From Nereocystis luetkeana (Eukaryota > Sar > Phaeophyceae > Laminariales > Laminariaceae): DNA of 64,000 bases. The translations under genes were made by a program, and so were the position numbers. Under the pieces are notes generated by a model that was not told the origin of the DNA, did not search any database, and worked only from the letters and a program-made list of their open reading frames with translations. Each line of letters starts with the position of its first letter. The first letter of the stretch is position 1. Below are positions 18,978-32,114 of this stretch, piece by piece. The DNA is taken from assembly GCA_031213475.1 (NCBI GenBank), contig JARUPZ010000034.1:4714940-4778939 (forward strand), written 5' to 3'.

Positions 18978-20417
18978 CTAACGCAATAACAAAGAACAAC
19001 TACAGTACAGTAAGCCAACCACATGATACAACAACGGAATCTCTCTCACCCCAGTTTGCGAGGCCGGATTCCTCTGCGGCCAACGCTCGTGCGCAACAGG
19101 CGGTGGCGTCGGATCCTCTGTCTCGCAACCACTGTCGCCTCCAAAGTTGGACATCTTCTTGCCGCCGGAGGCTGTCCCACCGCTGCCACCACCCCCACCC
19201 CCACCACCGCCACCGCCGCCACCACCACCACCGCCACCCACACCTCCACCTTCGCGGTCGGTCACGCGACTTATACCGTTCCGGCCACCGTCGGAACAGC
19301 GGCCTCTGCTAACCCTACCCTCTCCAGCACATGCTGACATAGCCGGCGGAACGTGGCTCATACGTTCGGGGCTCTTCTTCCTGAGCACCCGGCAGAAGGG
19401 CATGGCGTTGTTGCTGCTGTTCAAAACGCCTACTGGGCACCCGGCAGCCCGGCAGACCACACCGGCAGCCTCGGCGCCGTGTTCGCTGTAGACCGCAAGC
19501 TCGAGCGCCGCTGCGGCCATCTCCGAAGGTCTCGATCCCTTGAGGTAGCCGGCCCTCAGCCACCTCAGCGCGGTTTTCCCCGCGCGCTCACCGATGCTAA
19601 CGGTTTGGGCTTCGAGAAGCGCCCCTTCCGAAACCGCGCGAGCGATGAAGTGGTGGAGGAACGTCCACGGCGTCTCCGGGAGAACGGAGAAGCGCACGCT
19701 CTCGCAGAAACGCCATTCTACACGTTCCATCGCTTGCGATGCCCTGCGGTACTCCTCCCTCTCAGACACACCGCAGGCGTCCAGCAGACGGGGCAGGAGA
19801 GACCCCTGCGAAAAACACTCGTCCAGCTTTAGCGCCATATAGACGCAGACGGCCGGGATGAGGAAATGGTCCGGCAGCTCTTCGTCCTGGACACTTCCGT
19901 CGTCACCGTTGTCGCTACCAATACCAAGGCTACCAACGCCAGCACCCCAACCAGTCAACCCAACACCACCGCTACCACCACCCCCCCAACCACTCCAATT
20001 ACTATCTCCGCCACCTCCACCACCACCACCACCACCACCGCCGCCGCCACCACCACCAATACCACCCCAACCAGCACCAGTACCACCACCACGACCATCC
20101 CCAGCCCCAGTCCCACCATCACCACCGCCACCACCGCCGCCTCCCGTCGGGGACACCCATGTACCGTAGCACCTCCCCATGTTTACATAGACAGACGTAA
20201 CCGCATCCAGGGTGGCTTCGTGGGGTACGTGAAACCCCCCTTCCACGGCCAGCTGTTCGATTATCTCATCCGCCTTCGCTAGTAGCGCTCCCAGCCGAAC
20301 GGGCGACAACGCCTCGAACCCCCGCTGGATAACGGGGTAGTCAACTTCTTCCTTGGTATAGGCATGCCTGAGCAGGGCGTCAACCTCTGGGGTGGAGAGG
20401 TTGACCGTCCCGACCAA
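18978..20417 (-). CDS. Cyclin-like protein with Gly-rich insertion (unit 2)
   Basis: The 479-residue frame is collinear with the unit 1 protein. I count about nine residue differences, among them Phe-to-Cys and Leu-to-Trp just before the Gly block, Leu-to-Ser in the helix 4 region and Cys-to-Ser in the second fold. The main Gly run is 17 instead of 18. No stop or frameshift has appeared. The candidate donor and acceptor around the Gly block are both kept (the base before the donor changes TTG to TGG). The start is again a TTG in an upstream-open frame without ATG. Role as in unit 1: presumed kinase-activating cyclin, class unknown. Confidence 0.75.
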   Translation of the reverse strand: MVGTVNLSTPEVDALLRHAYTKEEVDYPVIQRGFEALSPVRLGALLAKADEIIEQLAVEGGFHVPHEATLDAVTSVYVNMGRCYGTWVSPTGGGGGGGGDGGTGAGDGRGGGTGAGWGGIGGGGGGGGGGGGGGGGGDSNWSGWGGGGSGGVGLTGWGAGVGSLGIGSDNGDDGSVQDEELPDHFLIPAVCVYMALKLDECFSQGSLLPRLLDACGVSEREEYRRASQAMERVEWRFCESVRFSVLPETPWTFLHHFIARAVSEGALLEAQTVSIGERAGKTALRWLRAGYLKGSRPSEMAAAALELAVYSEHGAEAAGVVCRAAGCPVGVLNSSNNAMPFCRVLRKKSPERMSHVPPAMSACAGEGRVSRGRCSDGGRNGISRVTDREGGGVGGGGGGGGGGGGGGGGGGSGGTASGGKKMSNFGGDSGCETEDPTPPPVAHERWPQRNPASQTGVREIPLLYHVVGLLYCSCSLLLR

Positions 20418-20558
20418 GTTAGCGGAGCCGGGATATACCTTCTTGTTGATGGGCGCCTTTAGGAATGGTGGAGCGGGGCGCGGTACGTGCGCAGAGCGAT
20501 AGACGTGTAGGAGCCAGAGAGGGGGGGGAACGGGAGCAGGCGGGGAGTGTGCTCATTG

Positions 20559-20610
20559 TCATGCATAGGCGTAGTCGTGTGACCATAGACCATCGCATTC
20601 TTACAATGCC
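20559..20610. promoter_or_regulatory. Shared upstream motif, cyclin copy (unit 2)
   Basis: Essentially the same as 2806-2860, at the same distance from the cyclin frame. Confidence 0.5.
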
Positions 20611-21002
20611 GAGAGGGGGCGGGGAGGGGGGGGGGGCAGGGAGAGAGAGAGAGCAAGAGATGGAGAGAGGGAAAAATGGTGAGAGAAACGAATCGATGTT
20701 TACAGATGTCTCCTTTCTGGTGACTATGCCTTCTGTTCCTTTGGGCTGTATATACTTCAAACTTGCACCTACTGGTGAGCCTTTCGTTCTGTGTTGGGCT
20801 ATAGACTTCAAAATTTCAACAGCCGGTGGGCCTTTCGTCTTTTATTCACGTCATGAGAGCTTCACAGCTGTTTCTTTTTTTAATACTGGTACGAAATTTG
20901 TACCCATTTCAGTATATGGGACTTATGATGTTCAGGTGGGAAGCGTCAGACAGTCTTAGACTTTAGTGGAACACAAAGCATGCAGTGTCACAAGAGAGTA
21001 AC

Positions 21003-21050
21003 ACAACAGCAGCAGCCAGCAGCAGAAGCAGCAGCAGCAGCAGGAGCGGT
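21003..21050 (+). repeat. CAG microsatellite (unit 2)
   Basis: One GCA repeat more than unit 1 in the main run. Confidence 0.7.
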
Positions 21051-21635
21051 GCAGGCAGTGCCGCTGCTGCTATATTTCCACCGCCGTTGCTGCTGTGCTG
21101 CTTGCAGTTGTTCTGTCGCTCTCTCTTCTGCGTAACTCCCAAAACTGAACACCCTTCTGCTGTTGTTGAGCTCAGCACGCACTTACTCATTGCGTGATGT
21201 AGACCAAATGATGTCGACCGAGCGTTTCGTTTCTGTTGCTTGCTGTACGTTTTTGGTGACAGCTGTGTGTGTGCACTACTGCTTGAATGGTGCCGCCTCC
21301 ACTATCCCCGATAAACCCAAATGATCTACACATTGTTTTGTCAACCTAACTCCTTGCACTTTGCTACCTTAGGGTCAAGTTTGAGGTAAGTAGAAAATCA
21401 TCGGCCTTGCGTCACCCCGAGTCCGAGGGGGGGGTCTTGTAGAGAGTGCCGAGTTCTATTTACGACATTTGCTGTTTTTCGAGCACAAGCAGTTGTTGCA
21501 GTTGATCAAAGAAATACGGCATGAGTAACCAGCCACCCCTGGGGGTCAGCGGCATCTCCGTGGCCTTTGTATCTTTGTTACGCATGAGTCATGAGCTCGA
21601 TGCCGGCGTTCTTAGTGATTGTGATATTGAAATAC

Positions 21636-21815
21636 AGTAGACACGAGTCGAATAATACGAGCCTGTTGGTCAAGTAGACACGGTTTTGTTCTTAAGAGGT
21701 GAACGCGACTCTATTGTTGAAGTAGACACGGAATTTCGTTGAAGTGGTTGACACGGCTCTAACGTTGAAGTAGTCGCGATTTCATCGTTCAAGTAGACAC
21801 GACCCAATCTGCTGT
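21636..21815 (+). repeat. Degenerate GTAGACACG repeats (unit 2)
   Basis: Counterpart of 3880-4060 with a few substitutions. Confidence 0.6.
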
Positions 21816-22201
21816 GGGTGGGCTAGGCACGAATATGTCGGTGAGGTGTATACGACTCAAATTGATGCAGATGAAGTAGATGCGACGCGGGTTTCATCGG
21901 GACTAACAGCAACTAACGTCGTTGACAAGAAAAAACGGCGAAGAGCGATTTTCCTTCGTTATTATATCGTGAGCACTAGAACTGCAGTTCGATTATGAAC
22001 ATCGGCGAGCGTCCAAGGAATGAACATTAACCCCTGTAGACTTGTAAGCACATTTTCGGGGACACAGCACAACTCAGGATCAGTGTGGCATATTGTATGC
22101 TGTAGATTACGGGTTCAGCTTTGCACCGCTAACGTCAGGCGAAAACGAAAAGCAAGGACCGACTGAAATTGAGAGAAGCGCACAACAAAACGGACGTCAA
22201 A

Positions 22202-22350
22202 GACCGTTGGACAACCATGGGAACGACAAGGACCGTTGGGAACACACAGACACCAAGGACCGTTGGGGACACACAGACGTCAAGAAACCATTGGGAACAC
22301 ACACGCGTCAAGGACGTTGGGAACACACGGACGCCAAGGACCGTTGGAGG
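22202..22350 (+). repeat. 27-bp minisatellite (unit 2)
   Basis: Same unit order as in unit 1, with point changes (ACAACCATGG replaces ACGACCAAAG). Confidence 0.85.
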
Positions 22351-22556
22351 CTGGGGGGGGAGAAGGGGGCCTCAAGAGCGACTCTCGCTCTGTGACGCCC
22401 GATCCTAGTATCTAAAACGTTAACAAAAACAAAAGTAGAAGCTCTGAGAAACCTAGGACGACGACACGGAGTTTGTCAGATGAAGGTACTCGCTCGTTAA
22501 ACACCATTGACACAATCTAGCAAAGGAGTTGATGAATGGAAAATAAAACGACGATA

Positions 22557-22622
22557 AACAATCAATCAATTAATCAATCAATCAATCAATCAACCAATCA
22601 ATCGATCAAATCAACCAATCAA
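22557..22622 (+). repeat. AATC microsatellite (unit 2)
   Basis: Counterpart of 4799-4866. Confidence 0.85.
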
Positions 22623-23306
22623 CCATTTGCGGTTTATGTTTTACCGTCCTTGGGACTTCAGAGCGGAAAAAATTACGGCCAAGAATAGTGATGAGTACAG
22701 CATCGTCTACTGCTGCATGAGTGGGGAACTATTATACGAGTTGGTGTCCCAACTATCAATATTACGAAGAAAGGAGTCGCACGAAACGGGCGCTGCATAA
22801 TCCTACAGCAGCAGTAGTACCCGAACTGCTGGGCGCTCACGCCTTTCGTGTACGGCTGAAGAGGAAAATCGGTCGCAATCTTCTTCTTGTGGGAATATGA
22901 GAGGTATATACGAAGGTTCTACGTCGCTATATACCGGTATATTCTTGGCGGTATGTCGCGCAGAAAAACCACGGCATACATACGTACCTTTTTCTGGCTG
23001 CCCCCGAAGATTTTTTTGTCGCGTTTTTTATTTTGACGTTGCTATCGTACGAGTGAGTACAGGGAGTGTACCGTAACTACAGCAGTCGCCTTTGATAGCA
23101 TACTCGGTTGGCAACGAAATCGTTGCTGTCAAACCTGTAATGATTCGTTGACTTCTCTAGAAACCTACGTACACCCCCCCCGTAGAACACGCGATCGCAA
23201 GCTAAGCTTGCACAGGTGAGTTTTGTGTTTTATTTCAATCTCAGCGTCGTTTATTTTTTTGTTTTCTTAATTACGTACCACTATACGAATTGGTACTTGT
23301 ACTTGG

Positions 23307-24430
23307 ACCAGGTATTAAAAATAAAACCAGGTAAATATTTGTTCTACTACTATTAATAATATTTTTCGCGACCAGTTCTTCATCGGTATAAACTAGCACT
23401 GAGGGACCGCCAGGCCGCTAGGGGGAGGGAGGAAGAAGCTGGAGGAATGCGGCCGATGACCTGGGGATGGTAGGTTGATGAGGAATAGGATATATATTAT
23501 ATAGCTAAGATGAAATAATGTGGGGAAATGAAACTTGGGAAACGGCTGGCAGAGAAGCGTATGAGCAACACTGCTGATATACGGAAGGATATTCGGTTTC
23601 TATTGGAATGGCATCTGCGCTATATTATCAGAAGGCAAGCATAATAACAATATTGATATTATTGTCACAGAAGGCAAGCATAAAATTAATATTATACCTG
23701 GTATACTGTAATAGGGAATATTGACGAGTTAAAGTATACTCCTGCGGACTATTCAAGTACCAGGTACGTGGTATGGCATGAATGCGCTGCTCGTACTGCT
23801 GTACCAGTATGGTGTATAGTATAATGTGACGCCGGAGTATACACAGCAGTACACGGGCAGCAGGACCGGGTATATATACTCTCACCAGGTATTGTACCTG
23901 GTACTGCTGCTGTACCCGTAATGATTAAAAGATAAAAACGTCAAGGCTGTGTACCGGTATATACTTTCGTAATACGTATGTATACCCCAGTATACTCGTA
24001 GAATAACACGTACCTGGTACAGTAGATACGAGTACCCGACACAGAGTAAGTCAGTACCTGGTATATAGGAGCAGCACGAGTACGATGATATTTGCATTTA
24101 TTTGCGTTGTTGGCTTATGTTATAAGGATTACCCTTGGCTGGGTAATCGATCGATCTTTTACCCGTATAGCTCAGTAGGTAACACCTTCACACTTACCGG
24201 GCAGAAATCATCCCACGCTTCCACTCCAAAATCAAAAGCCCGCGGAGACGCCGGCGTGCTTGACCGCCAGATCGGTGTCCTCGGGGCCTCGCGGATATCC
24301 TCTCGTTGCTCCTGTTGTTGGTGATATGGGTACTCGTACCACTGGTAGCACCTGCTGGTGCTGTGATGACACACGACACACGACGCACGAGAAAACACAG
24401 GAAACAGCAGTTGCGTACCAGGTATGATTT
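23307..24430. repeat. TACCWGGTA cluster with hairpin and tRNA-like A box (unit 2)
   Basis: Counterpart of 5545-7080. The 22-bp hairpin occurs once (24127-24148, with a CTTGGCT loop variant) and the A-box segment is at 24157-24230. An extra TACCAGGTA is present near 23759, while the 20-base fused palindrome of unit 1 is reduced to a single half near 24416. Confidence 0.5.
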
Positions 24431-24882
24431 AAAACAAACAAAAATAAAATATTGTGCAGATACGCGGCGGGAAGGAAAATATTTTTGAACGAAATGTATG
24501 AAATTAAACATGCGCGGACATCATTTTCAACTCCAACAGGAAAGACGTTGGTCTTTTTGTATAAACGCGAGACAGAACAAACTACTGCACGCGGTACAGC
24601 ATCATTATCACACTACAGCAGTACCACCACCATCAAAAGATCAGAACACCTCGTTCGCTCGGCCTCAACAACGGTCTGCGAGCTGACTGCCCTTGACGTG
24701 GGGCCGCACTCTATTTTACTGCTCGAGAGTATAAGTACACGAGTACAATCCAACACCATGATCCTACAGTAGTACCTGATCTACCTGCCCACGAGTACAT
24801 GTATGATATCATACCAGGTCGTACCTTACACACATTACCACACACATCACCCTGACCAGGAGACGACACACACCGCGTTCGC

Positions 24883-25298
24883 TTGCCTCATCTATTGGCC
24901 ACCACCCACCTGAACAGCGGTCGTGACACCGCCCCCGTCGTCAACTGGCACCGGCTTGGCAGCTGGCCGCCGTTGGCGAAGTGCCGACCCCTGTCGCTGG
25001 GGTGGCGTGGGGACGCCTCGGCCGGCGAGCCTTCTCCCTCCTGTGCTTCTGATTCCGATGATGCGACTGCTGTTGTCGTACCAGTATTTGATAATCCCGC
25101 AGAGGAAGAGTCGACGAGCATAGCGGACGGGCGACGACCATCCTGTGACAGCATGCTCCCCGTCCGGCCAGGGGAGTGCTTGGCCTGGGGGGCCGGCCCC
25201 CTGAGGGTGTTCATGGATGTCATCCCTGTGTAGCCCTTTCGCTTGGCTGGGTCGTCGCGGCCCTGATGCTGATGTGCTACCAGTGCCGCTGCCGCCAC
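24883..25298. other. GC-rich block open on both strands (unit 2)
   Basis: Counterpart of 7140-7555. One change (GAC to GAG in the plus frame) is seen in the most conserved part. The plus-strand frame beyond it is altered by an indel near 25481 relative to unit 1. Confidence 0.25.
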
Positions 25299-25997
25299 AG
25301 CGGCAGAACTCTGTTCTGTTGCTGCTGTTGTTCCTCTATTTATTCAGTACTATTGTTACCGCCGTAGATAATTTTCTTCGTGATCTGGCAAAACGAAAAA
25401 AAACAAGAAGAGCGACAATCGCGCCGGGCTCGTGCCTTCAGCCACAACCGAACCGCATGCGGAATGCTCGCCTCCACCACAACCACCTCGTGCCGAACTG
25501 CCCCCCTCGCCAAAATGAGCTGTGGCACTGCTGTGCTGCTGATCGGCCGAACCTGCTGCACTGCTGCTGCTGCTCACTGCTCGCTCCTCGACTTTTTGTT
25601 CGATCGTTGTTCCATCCATCCGACTTTTCATTGGTCGGCCGAAGAGTTTGCGCCGCACGAGACTTTATTGGCCGAGTGGTTCCACCGACCACGAAACGGT
25701 ACCAGCATAATTTCTCCGCATCCAATTTTCATTGTTGGCCAGACTGCATCAGTTCGGAGTCGGGCCGTCTTGCGAATGGGCACACAAGTATTGACAGGGT
25801 AGGTAACACGCCCGCTTTGCGTCCGCCACGAATGTCGGATGCCGCATGTAAAGCTGCTCGAGCTACGAGTACTCGATCGAGTGTCACATATTCCGTCTTG
25901 TTGTGTGTTCTTCATTCTTCCTACCCGTCGACATCCAGCACAACCAGTGTCCGTGCCGATTATTTAATCTCGTTGTATCGGGGGGGCATAGTCTCCG

Positions 25998-26330
25998 GTG
26001 GCTTGGTAGGTGGTCCGCGTGCCTATCAAGATCAAGTTCGTGGGTTCAAGACTCACCGAGTGCACATGCTCGCATGGACTTTTTCTTGCATGAAGAAATT
26101 GATTAGCGGAAAGCGCGAGAGCGTGAGTTAGCTACATTCGATGAAAGTCGACGAGCAGTGGGAATGCTGAACCCTATGCGCGACAAAAAATAAAGGCACG
26201 TACCGGGGGGGAGAAGGGACGACACCTGTGACCACGGCGTGTCCAGAAGATCGCCGAGGGTAAAACCTCCTACCAGGTACGAGTTAGGTGGAAAGTAAAA
26301 GTGATGACTACAAAATAAAAAAAATAAAAA
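25998..26330 (+). mobile_element. SINE-like element (unit 2)
   Basis: Counterpart of 8256-8588. The A-tail is interrupted (AAAATAAAAAAAATAAAAA). A and B boxes are intact. Confidence 0.65.
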
Positions 26331-26540
26331 GACTACCGGGTGTGAGACACAGGGAGACCAAAAATACAAGTAGCCGCAAATTAATGGGCGAAGCAAGTGA
26401 AATGCCAGCGCACCGGGTACGAGAACACAACAACAAAAGCAAGACCAGAAAATGAGATCTAAAAGATAATAAAACGAAAATAAATTCTGAAGTGAAACAG
26501 GAAACGAATGACGCAAGGAGATCAGAACGGCTGCTAGTAC

Positions 26541-26635
26541 GGGGAACCATAGTTAATAGGACCTATGGTATACATAAAAACCTATATAATACATTTTTTA
26601 CTAACAATATTTTGTCCTATTAACTATGGCCCCCC
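26541..26635. mobile_element. Palindromic MITE (unit 2)
   Basis: Counterpart of 8799-8895 with the same 16-base inverted ends and two bases fewer inside. Confidence 0.8.
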
Positions 26636-27060
26636 GCAATAATAGGAGAAGACCGTACTTACTGTAACTCAAGAACGACAGAAAGCTGCTGCACGGATGA
26701 AGCAACACGAAGGAGAGGAAGATACCGGTATAAGGACGGGCGGGAGGGGAAAGGAAACAGAGGGAGAGACAAGGCCATAAGCAAGAAGGAAAAGAGAAGC
26801 GGGGGGGAAAAAGAGAGAAAATCGTACTCCAGGCGGTGATATCTGTAGTAACATGGGTGCCCGTCTCTGCCAGGAAATTGATTCGGGAACCTAGTCCCAC
26901 CCTTTGCCTTCTTCTTCCTACTCTCGTGAATAGCGTTGTAAAGTGTCAGCACTGCCACTGTCGCGCCCCCCCCCATCGAAGAAAAAGAAACAAACTAAAC
27001 TGATATAAATAGAATTCGAGGGCGAGTCGAACCGATACCTATTAATAGCCACCCCATCTA

Positions 27061-27375
27061 TCAAATCGTTTCTGCACTCGTCGACAACAGTATCAGTACG
27101 GCTGCCCACCGTTCAAGAATGCGCACCTTGTCCCTTGGTAGCGTGCCATGCTCGTTCCTGAGGCACTGCTCGCCTCTCGCCTTTCGACCGTTCAACCCCA
27201 CCGTGCCCTCAAAGTGTTTGTAGAAACCCCGCCGGTCGTTGTCGGCGAGGAGTGTCTCCGTTTCAGCAAGATACTCCTCGACGTGGGTATGCGACGCTGC
27301 GTCAATCGCCCTTCGCAGGTTCGCGCACGCCATCCACGGCGTCTTCCGCGCGGCTTTGTCTTTCTTGATGCGCAT
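27061..27375 (-). pseudogene. LINE ORF2 fragment (unit 2)
   Basis: Counterpart of 9318-9632. The 104-residue frame is still open with several residue changes (for example FHKYFEG to FYKHFEG). No RT motifs adjoin. The spacer 27376-28640 shows no gene. Confidence 0.5.
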
Positions 27376-28644
27376 GACTCGTCGGGAATCCCCCCTCGCT
27401 AACCATGTTATTTTTGGCGGCTGAGGTTTCCGCGGTCTCGCACCACCCAGGTTTCAATGAGTGCCGTGGTGGGGGTAATCGTGTGTCGTCGAGAAACCAA
27501 TGAAAAAAAGCTTCTAAGCGTACTCGGAGTCCCCAAGCTAACATTCGTTCAATATGATCGCACCACAAAACAATAATAGTGTTTTTGAGACCTAATGTCT
27601 GCCCAATGACCACACGAGACTTTCAGGATAAAAGGCAGAGAGCTCCTAAAACAGACAGCAGTACTATCATCGTTGTGACGGAGTTACTTTCACACAGCTG
27701 TCGCTCGGGTCTGCCGAGGCCAACGATCCAGGGCTTGGACTACGCGAAGCAGGGCTTCAAACTCCGCAAAATGCTATCGGCTGTGGCAGAATTCACCTTT
27801 AGAACGTACAGCAGTACTCGTATTAATGCGCGGCTTGTGAAAATATTATCACCTCCCAGGCAGTAGTTGTGCTCTCTGCCTGGGAATCTCTCACGCAGCT
27901 ACAAAACAGCAGTCCAAACTGCAGCACCACAGCACTTGCTCGGTGGGCGCCTATACCGGCACGTGGTACCTCGTACCGCCCAATCACGTTTCAACGAAGC
28001 AAGCCTTCGAAGTCTGAAATCCTCCTCATACTAAAGAAGCTCCACACCACCACCAGCAGTTTTCGAGCTTAAACGCCAGCACCGCTGACGCCATCACATA
28101 CAAGCTCGGGGTGATGTTGATCCGCCGTAGGACCCGAAGCTATGGTCACGTTAGCGCGATCACAAGGCTCTCAACACTTTGGTTTCGGGCGTGTATACCA
28201 GCTCGTGGCTGATGTGTACGCGATGATAGACTCGCTTGCTGATGACCAGTCAAAAGACAGCTTTCAGCAAGATTATGTCTTTGTTTCTGGGGCCGAACGT
28301 GGAACTCGTGTAAGCTTCAGAAAGAGAAGATAGTATGCCTATCGATCCTAGGCAAGTGTCGATTATTTGTTGTGTTGAACAGGAAAGCTGACAAGGAGCT
28401 GAAGAGAGTTGCCTCTACGCAGCGCATGTGGAAACGTTTCCCCGCATCCACTATCATTTGTGCTGTGTGCATTTTTATTATTATGGAATGCAGCACAGAC
28501 GGAGTAAGTACGTAGCGAGTACGTTTTAGCATACCTGGTGGTTTAATTTCGAAATTCGAGTAAATTCGATGTGCCATCGAGGGGTCGTGTTGAGGGTGAT
28601 ACCATTTACAGAGGCATGCACATTATTGTCCTTTTTCGCGACAC

Positions 28645-29005
28645 GCCGTGGCATGCCGTGTCACCACCTGCGGCAAAACCTTCCACGGCATCTTCCACGG
28701 CATACCACCGAACGCTCCACGGACCCCCACGGCATACCATGGAACCCTAACCCTAGCCCTAACCCTGACGCTGACCCTGACCCTCACATAGGCGTCGTGG
28801 GCATTGGGGTGCCGTGGGGGTCGCAATGACATGCCGTGAGGTTGCCATGGAGTGCCGTGGCGGTTGCCGCGGGGGTTGCTATCGCTATGGTACCACCCAT
28901 GGCATGCCACGTCACCCACCACAGCACCATGGAATCCTATGCCACGCGATGGGATGCCGTGGGGATGCCATGGTATGCCGCGGGTGGTACCATGGTCGTG
29001 CCACG
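28645..29005. repeat. GCCGTGG inverted region around telomere-like core (unit 2)
   Basis: Counterpart of 10912-11265. The core has an extra six-base CCCTAG/CCCTAA unit (CCCTAACCCTAGCCCTAAC). The spacer 29006-29876 shows no recognised gene. Confidence 0.65.
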
Positions 29006-29893
29006 CAAAAATCCAAAATAGTGCAGGACCCTGCAGTTACAGCAGTGACCACAGAGAGTAGCTATCTGGTCGCGGCTTGCTACGAACAAAAGTTGCCTGG
29101 TATAAATATATGCGGCCCGAACACACAGTAGCAGCGTAGCCTGATGTGTGCGGGACAGCAGTAGCAGCAGTTTTGTGCTCTGTACTCTGTACTCGAACGA
29201 GTAGAGCATCAGGGACGAGAGCAGATAGCTTGATGCGTGATAAAGATCTTCCGGTACTCATAGCTCGTGGCCTCAGGGCGGGTGGCTGCACGATGTGTGA
29301 CAAAACAGTAGCGAATGCACAGGTACGCAGCAGGTTGTGCTGTGGTATGCTTGTGGTGTCTGTCGATCTTTCCTGTTGAGCATAAGAGGTCAAATATCAC
29401 TGGCCTAGGGTTAGCAGCGTAACATCTTCTGAAACCTAACACGAGCGGAAGATAGTCGTGTATTTTCGTGACAACGAAAGCAAGAAACAAATGAGGAAAT
29501 GCAAAGCATGTTACTGTTACTGTCTACACTATAGCCTTAGGTCCAGCCCTACGCAGCCAACAGAGATAGTTCAAGTATCAATACTGCCAGAGCGAGTAAC
29601 AATACTGCTGCTTCATGTGTGTAGTGTGTGCATTGATAGTGTTAAGTGCCACATCGTGTCATGTGTGATCACACGATGAACGGTTACCCATCCTCCAAAG
29701 CACTGCACCCTGCTGACATTATCGTTGCATTGAAAGTTTCCGCGCTTTTGTTGTTATTCCTGAAGATAATAATTCGTAATATTATTCATAATCTTCCAGC
29801 ACTGCAGGTATACAAGAGGCACGCGCGGGCCCAAGAAACAATACCCCCGCCAAAAAAACACCAGAAACAGCACCTCGCACAAACTAAAACCCA

Positions 29894-30214
29894 CTACCAC
29901 CAGGGCCAACACACAGCAGTCCCGACCGGTATCACGCCCTCTCTCTCGCGGCCAAAACAATAAACCGCCGCTTTTATCATCATCAGGTACCGTCCGTACT
30001 TAGTTGAACCTGGGCTTGAAAAGGTTTTAGATCTGCAGACACCACCACCACTACCACCACCACCACCAACGCCATCACCACCGCCACCACCATCGTCATC
30101 ACAATCATCATCAGCATCGCCATCACCATCCCCCCCCATCACCACCACCTCCACCACCATCATCCGGGTATTTACCATACGTGTAGCCAGCCCTACTGGA
30201 AAGTCACGAGGCAT
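29894..30214 (-). CDS. Possible small Asp/Gly-rich protein (unit 2)
   Basis: The 106 codons are identical to 12155-12475. They lie within the 427-bp difference-free tract 29877-30303 and overlap the trinucleotide tract 30037-30165. The identity may be gene conversion rather than coding constraint. Confidence 0.2.
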   Translation of the reverse strand: MPRDFPVGLATRMVNTRMMVVEVVVMGGDGDGDADDDCDDDGGGGGDGVGGGGGSGGGVCRSKTFSSPGSTKYGRYLMMIKAAVYCFGREREGVIPVGTAVCWPWW

Positions 30215-30582
30215 GGAGTCGGACCAAGCTTAATCGATTGCGCACGCACCCTTGCACCTATGCGTGTGCCTGTTTTATTCCCGATTGCTGAAACCATCGT
30301 CACCCCCCCCCTCCCTCTCCAGGACTCCACGCCAAGATTTTCAGCAATCCATCACGACTGGAAGACACGTCACAAATCAATCACGCGAACGTCATCGCAC
30401 ACGTCTTTTCCACACATGCTTCAGGTAAAAACTAAAACGGAAAAAAGATAGATAACATAGATGACAGGTATACTGGATACTCGTGTATCCCTTCATCAAG
30501 CTTTACCTCCGCATCATGAACCAAGGTAGCACAACACGTAATGCTCTGAGCGAGTATACGGGGGCGCGCGGCGGGAAGGGGG

Positions 30583-30595
30583 GGGGGGGGGGGTC
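30583..30595 (+). repeat. Poly-G tract (unit 2)
   Basis: The run of G replaces the shorter, interrupted run and adjacent sequence at 12840-12860 in unit 1. The flanking spacer 30304-31180 holds no recognised gene. Confidence 0.7.
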
Positions 30596-31180
30596 GTAAA
30601 CCAAATGCGGAAAAAAATGAAAAATAACTTGAAAACAAAATCGGAAATCACTTGAAATCGAAAAGAAACCAAATGAGCAAAAATCGGCAATGATAGTCTT
30701 GAAAACGAAACCTGAACACTACCTCGAGGGAAGGGGAACCGTAGTCAACCCGCCGAAAGAAGAAACGGAGCTGTATGTAGTTCAGATGATACTACAGTAG
30801 TAACAACACGGTGAAAATTCCGGCGGATGCTACAAGGTTGACTCAAACCCATCCAATGAACGACACGTGTTACATGGTTGACGCTACCCCCACCCAATGC
30901 AGGATGGGCGTTCAATGGTTGACACAAGCCAACTCGGTGGAAACTGAATGATACATGGTTGACGTCGAACCCATGGCCAACAGAAGGAGGGGGCGGCACC
31001 GCCCCGCATCACCTATAATTTACATTCTACCTACAGAACTTTCACTCTAGTTCATTTCGTACTGCACATACACACACGTCGAAGGAAAAAAGAGCGTCCA
31101 TCGCGTTTCTCCCTGCTCCTGTATCCCGCCCACAATCGCATTATTTGCACACACTCACGGAAAAGCAACAAAAACCGTTT

Positions 31181-31415
31181 CACACGGAGAGCAACAAGAT
31201 TTTGACGTTTCGGGGGGCAAAGGGTTCGAGTCCTCGTCAGACAAGAAGGAAAAAAAGACCGAACGATGGTCGCCGCTCAGATGAAGTAGTCAAGCCTTTT
31301 CTCGTGAGAACTTCGTTATAAACTGTTCTTTTTTTTTCGTACGGAGAGCAACGACATCCTAACGTGCCCTGGGCGAGCAAAGGGCTCGAATCCTCGTCAC
31401 ACGCGAAAAAAGGAG
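31181..31415 (+). repeat. Pair of tRNA-like B-box repeats (unit 2)
   Basis: Counterpart of 13440-13690. The first copy here reads GGTTCGAGTCC, a perfect B-box match, where unit 1 has GGCTCGAGTCC. Confidence 0.4.
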
Positions 31416-31673
31416 AAAAAGTCTTAAGCGCAAAACATCCGAAGATCGCCGACTTCATTCCGCCTCTGCTTCTCGTCCCAAAGCCACGGTCGGTACCAAT
31501 ATATACAGCGCACCACTAAGACAGTATTATGATGTGTCAGAAATCCGCGAACACCGAATGCCATGACGCAGAGTACACCAGGAATCTACGCAATTTGAAC
31601 AGTATAATTGAGGCAAGCGGTACAGGAGGGGCGCGGGGGGAGCGGAACACAAAAAAGAAATCCAGGGGATATC

Positions 31674-31728
31674 ATGAAATACCGCATTATCCCCGGAATC
31701 GACCACATCGTGGAGGACCTAGACTACG
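31674..31728 (+). other. Candidate first exon with splice donor (unit 2)
   Basis: It reads MKYRIIPGIDHIVEDLDYG and is followed by GTACGT. It lies inside a weak open frame at 31529-32050. Confidence 0.25.
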
Positions 31729-32114
31729 GTACGTCGGTCGCGCGGTCGGCCGGTGGGAAGATCAAAAGGGACTGAGACAAAGGACGCCCCACAAAGCGCA
31801 CGTTTTTCTCAGCCAGGAAGGAACAAAAACAATACAAGGGTTTTGGGACGTCACTCGCTACTGTCATCCGAGAGTGGGGAAACTTGAAACAGGATGTACA
31901 CACGCAACGGCGATAGTATCAGTCTGGAGGGGGAAAAAACAGAGGGTTCCTCGGTACAACAACATTTTTCTTGAGTCAGGAAGAGAAGAAACAAAAAAAC
32001 CTGAAGGGTCTTGCTACTGCTTGTTGTACTGTCGTATTAAAACAGCTTGAACCGCTTACTGAATTTCTCAGTCGGGTGGAAATCCTGACGAAGACTTGGG
32101 ATCTGCTGCATTCT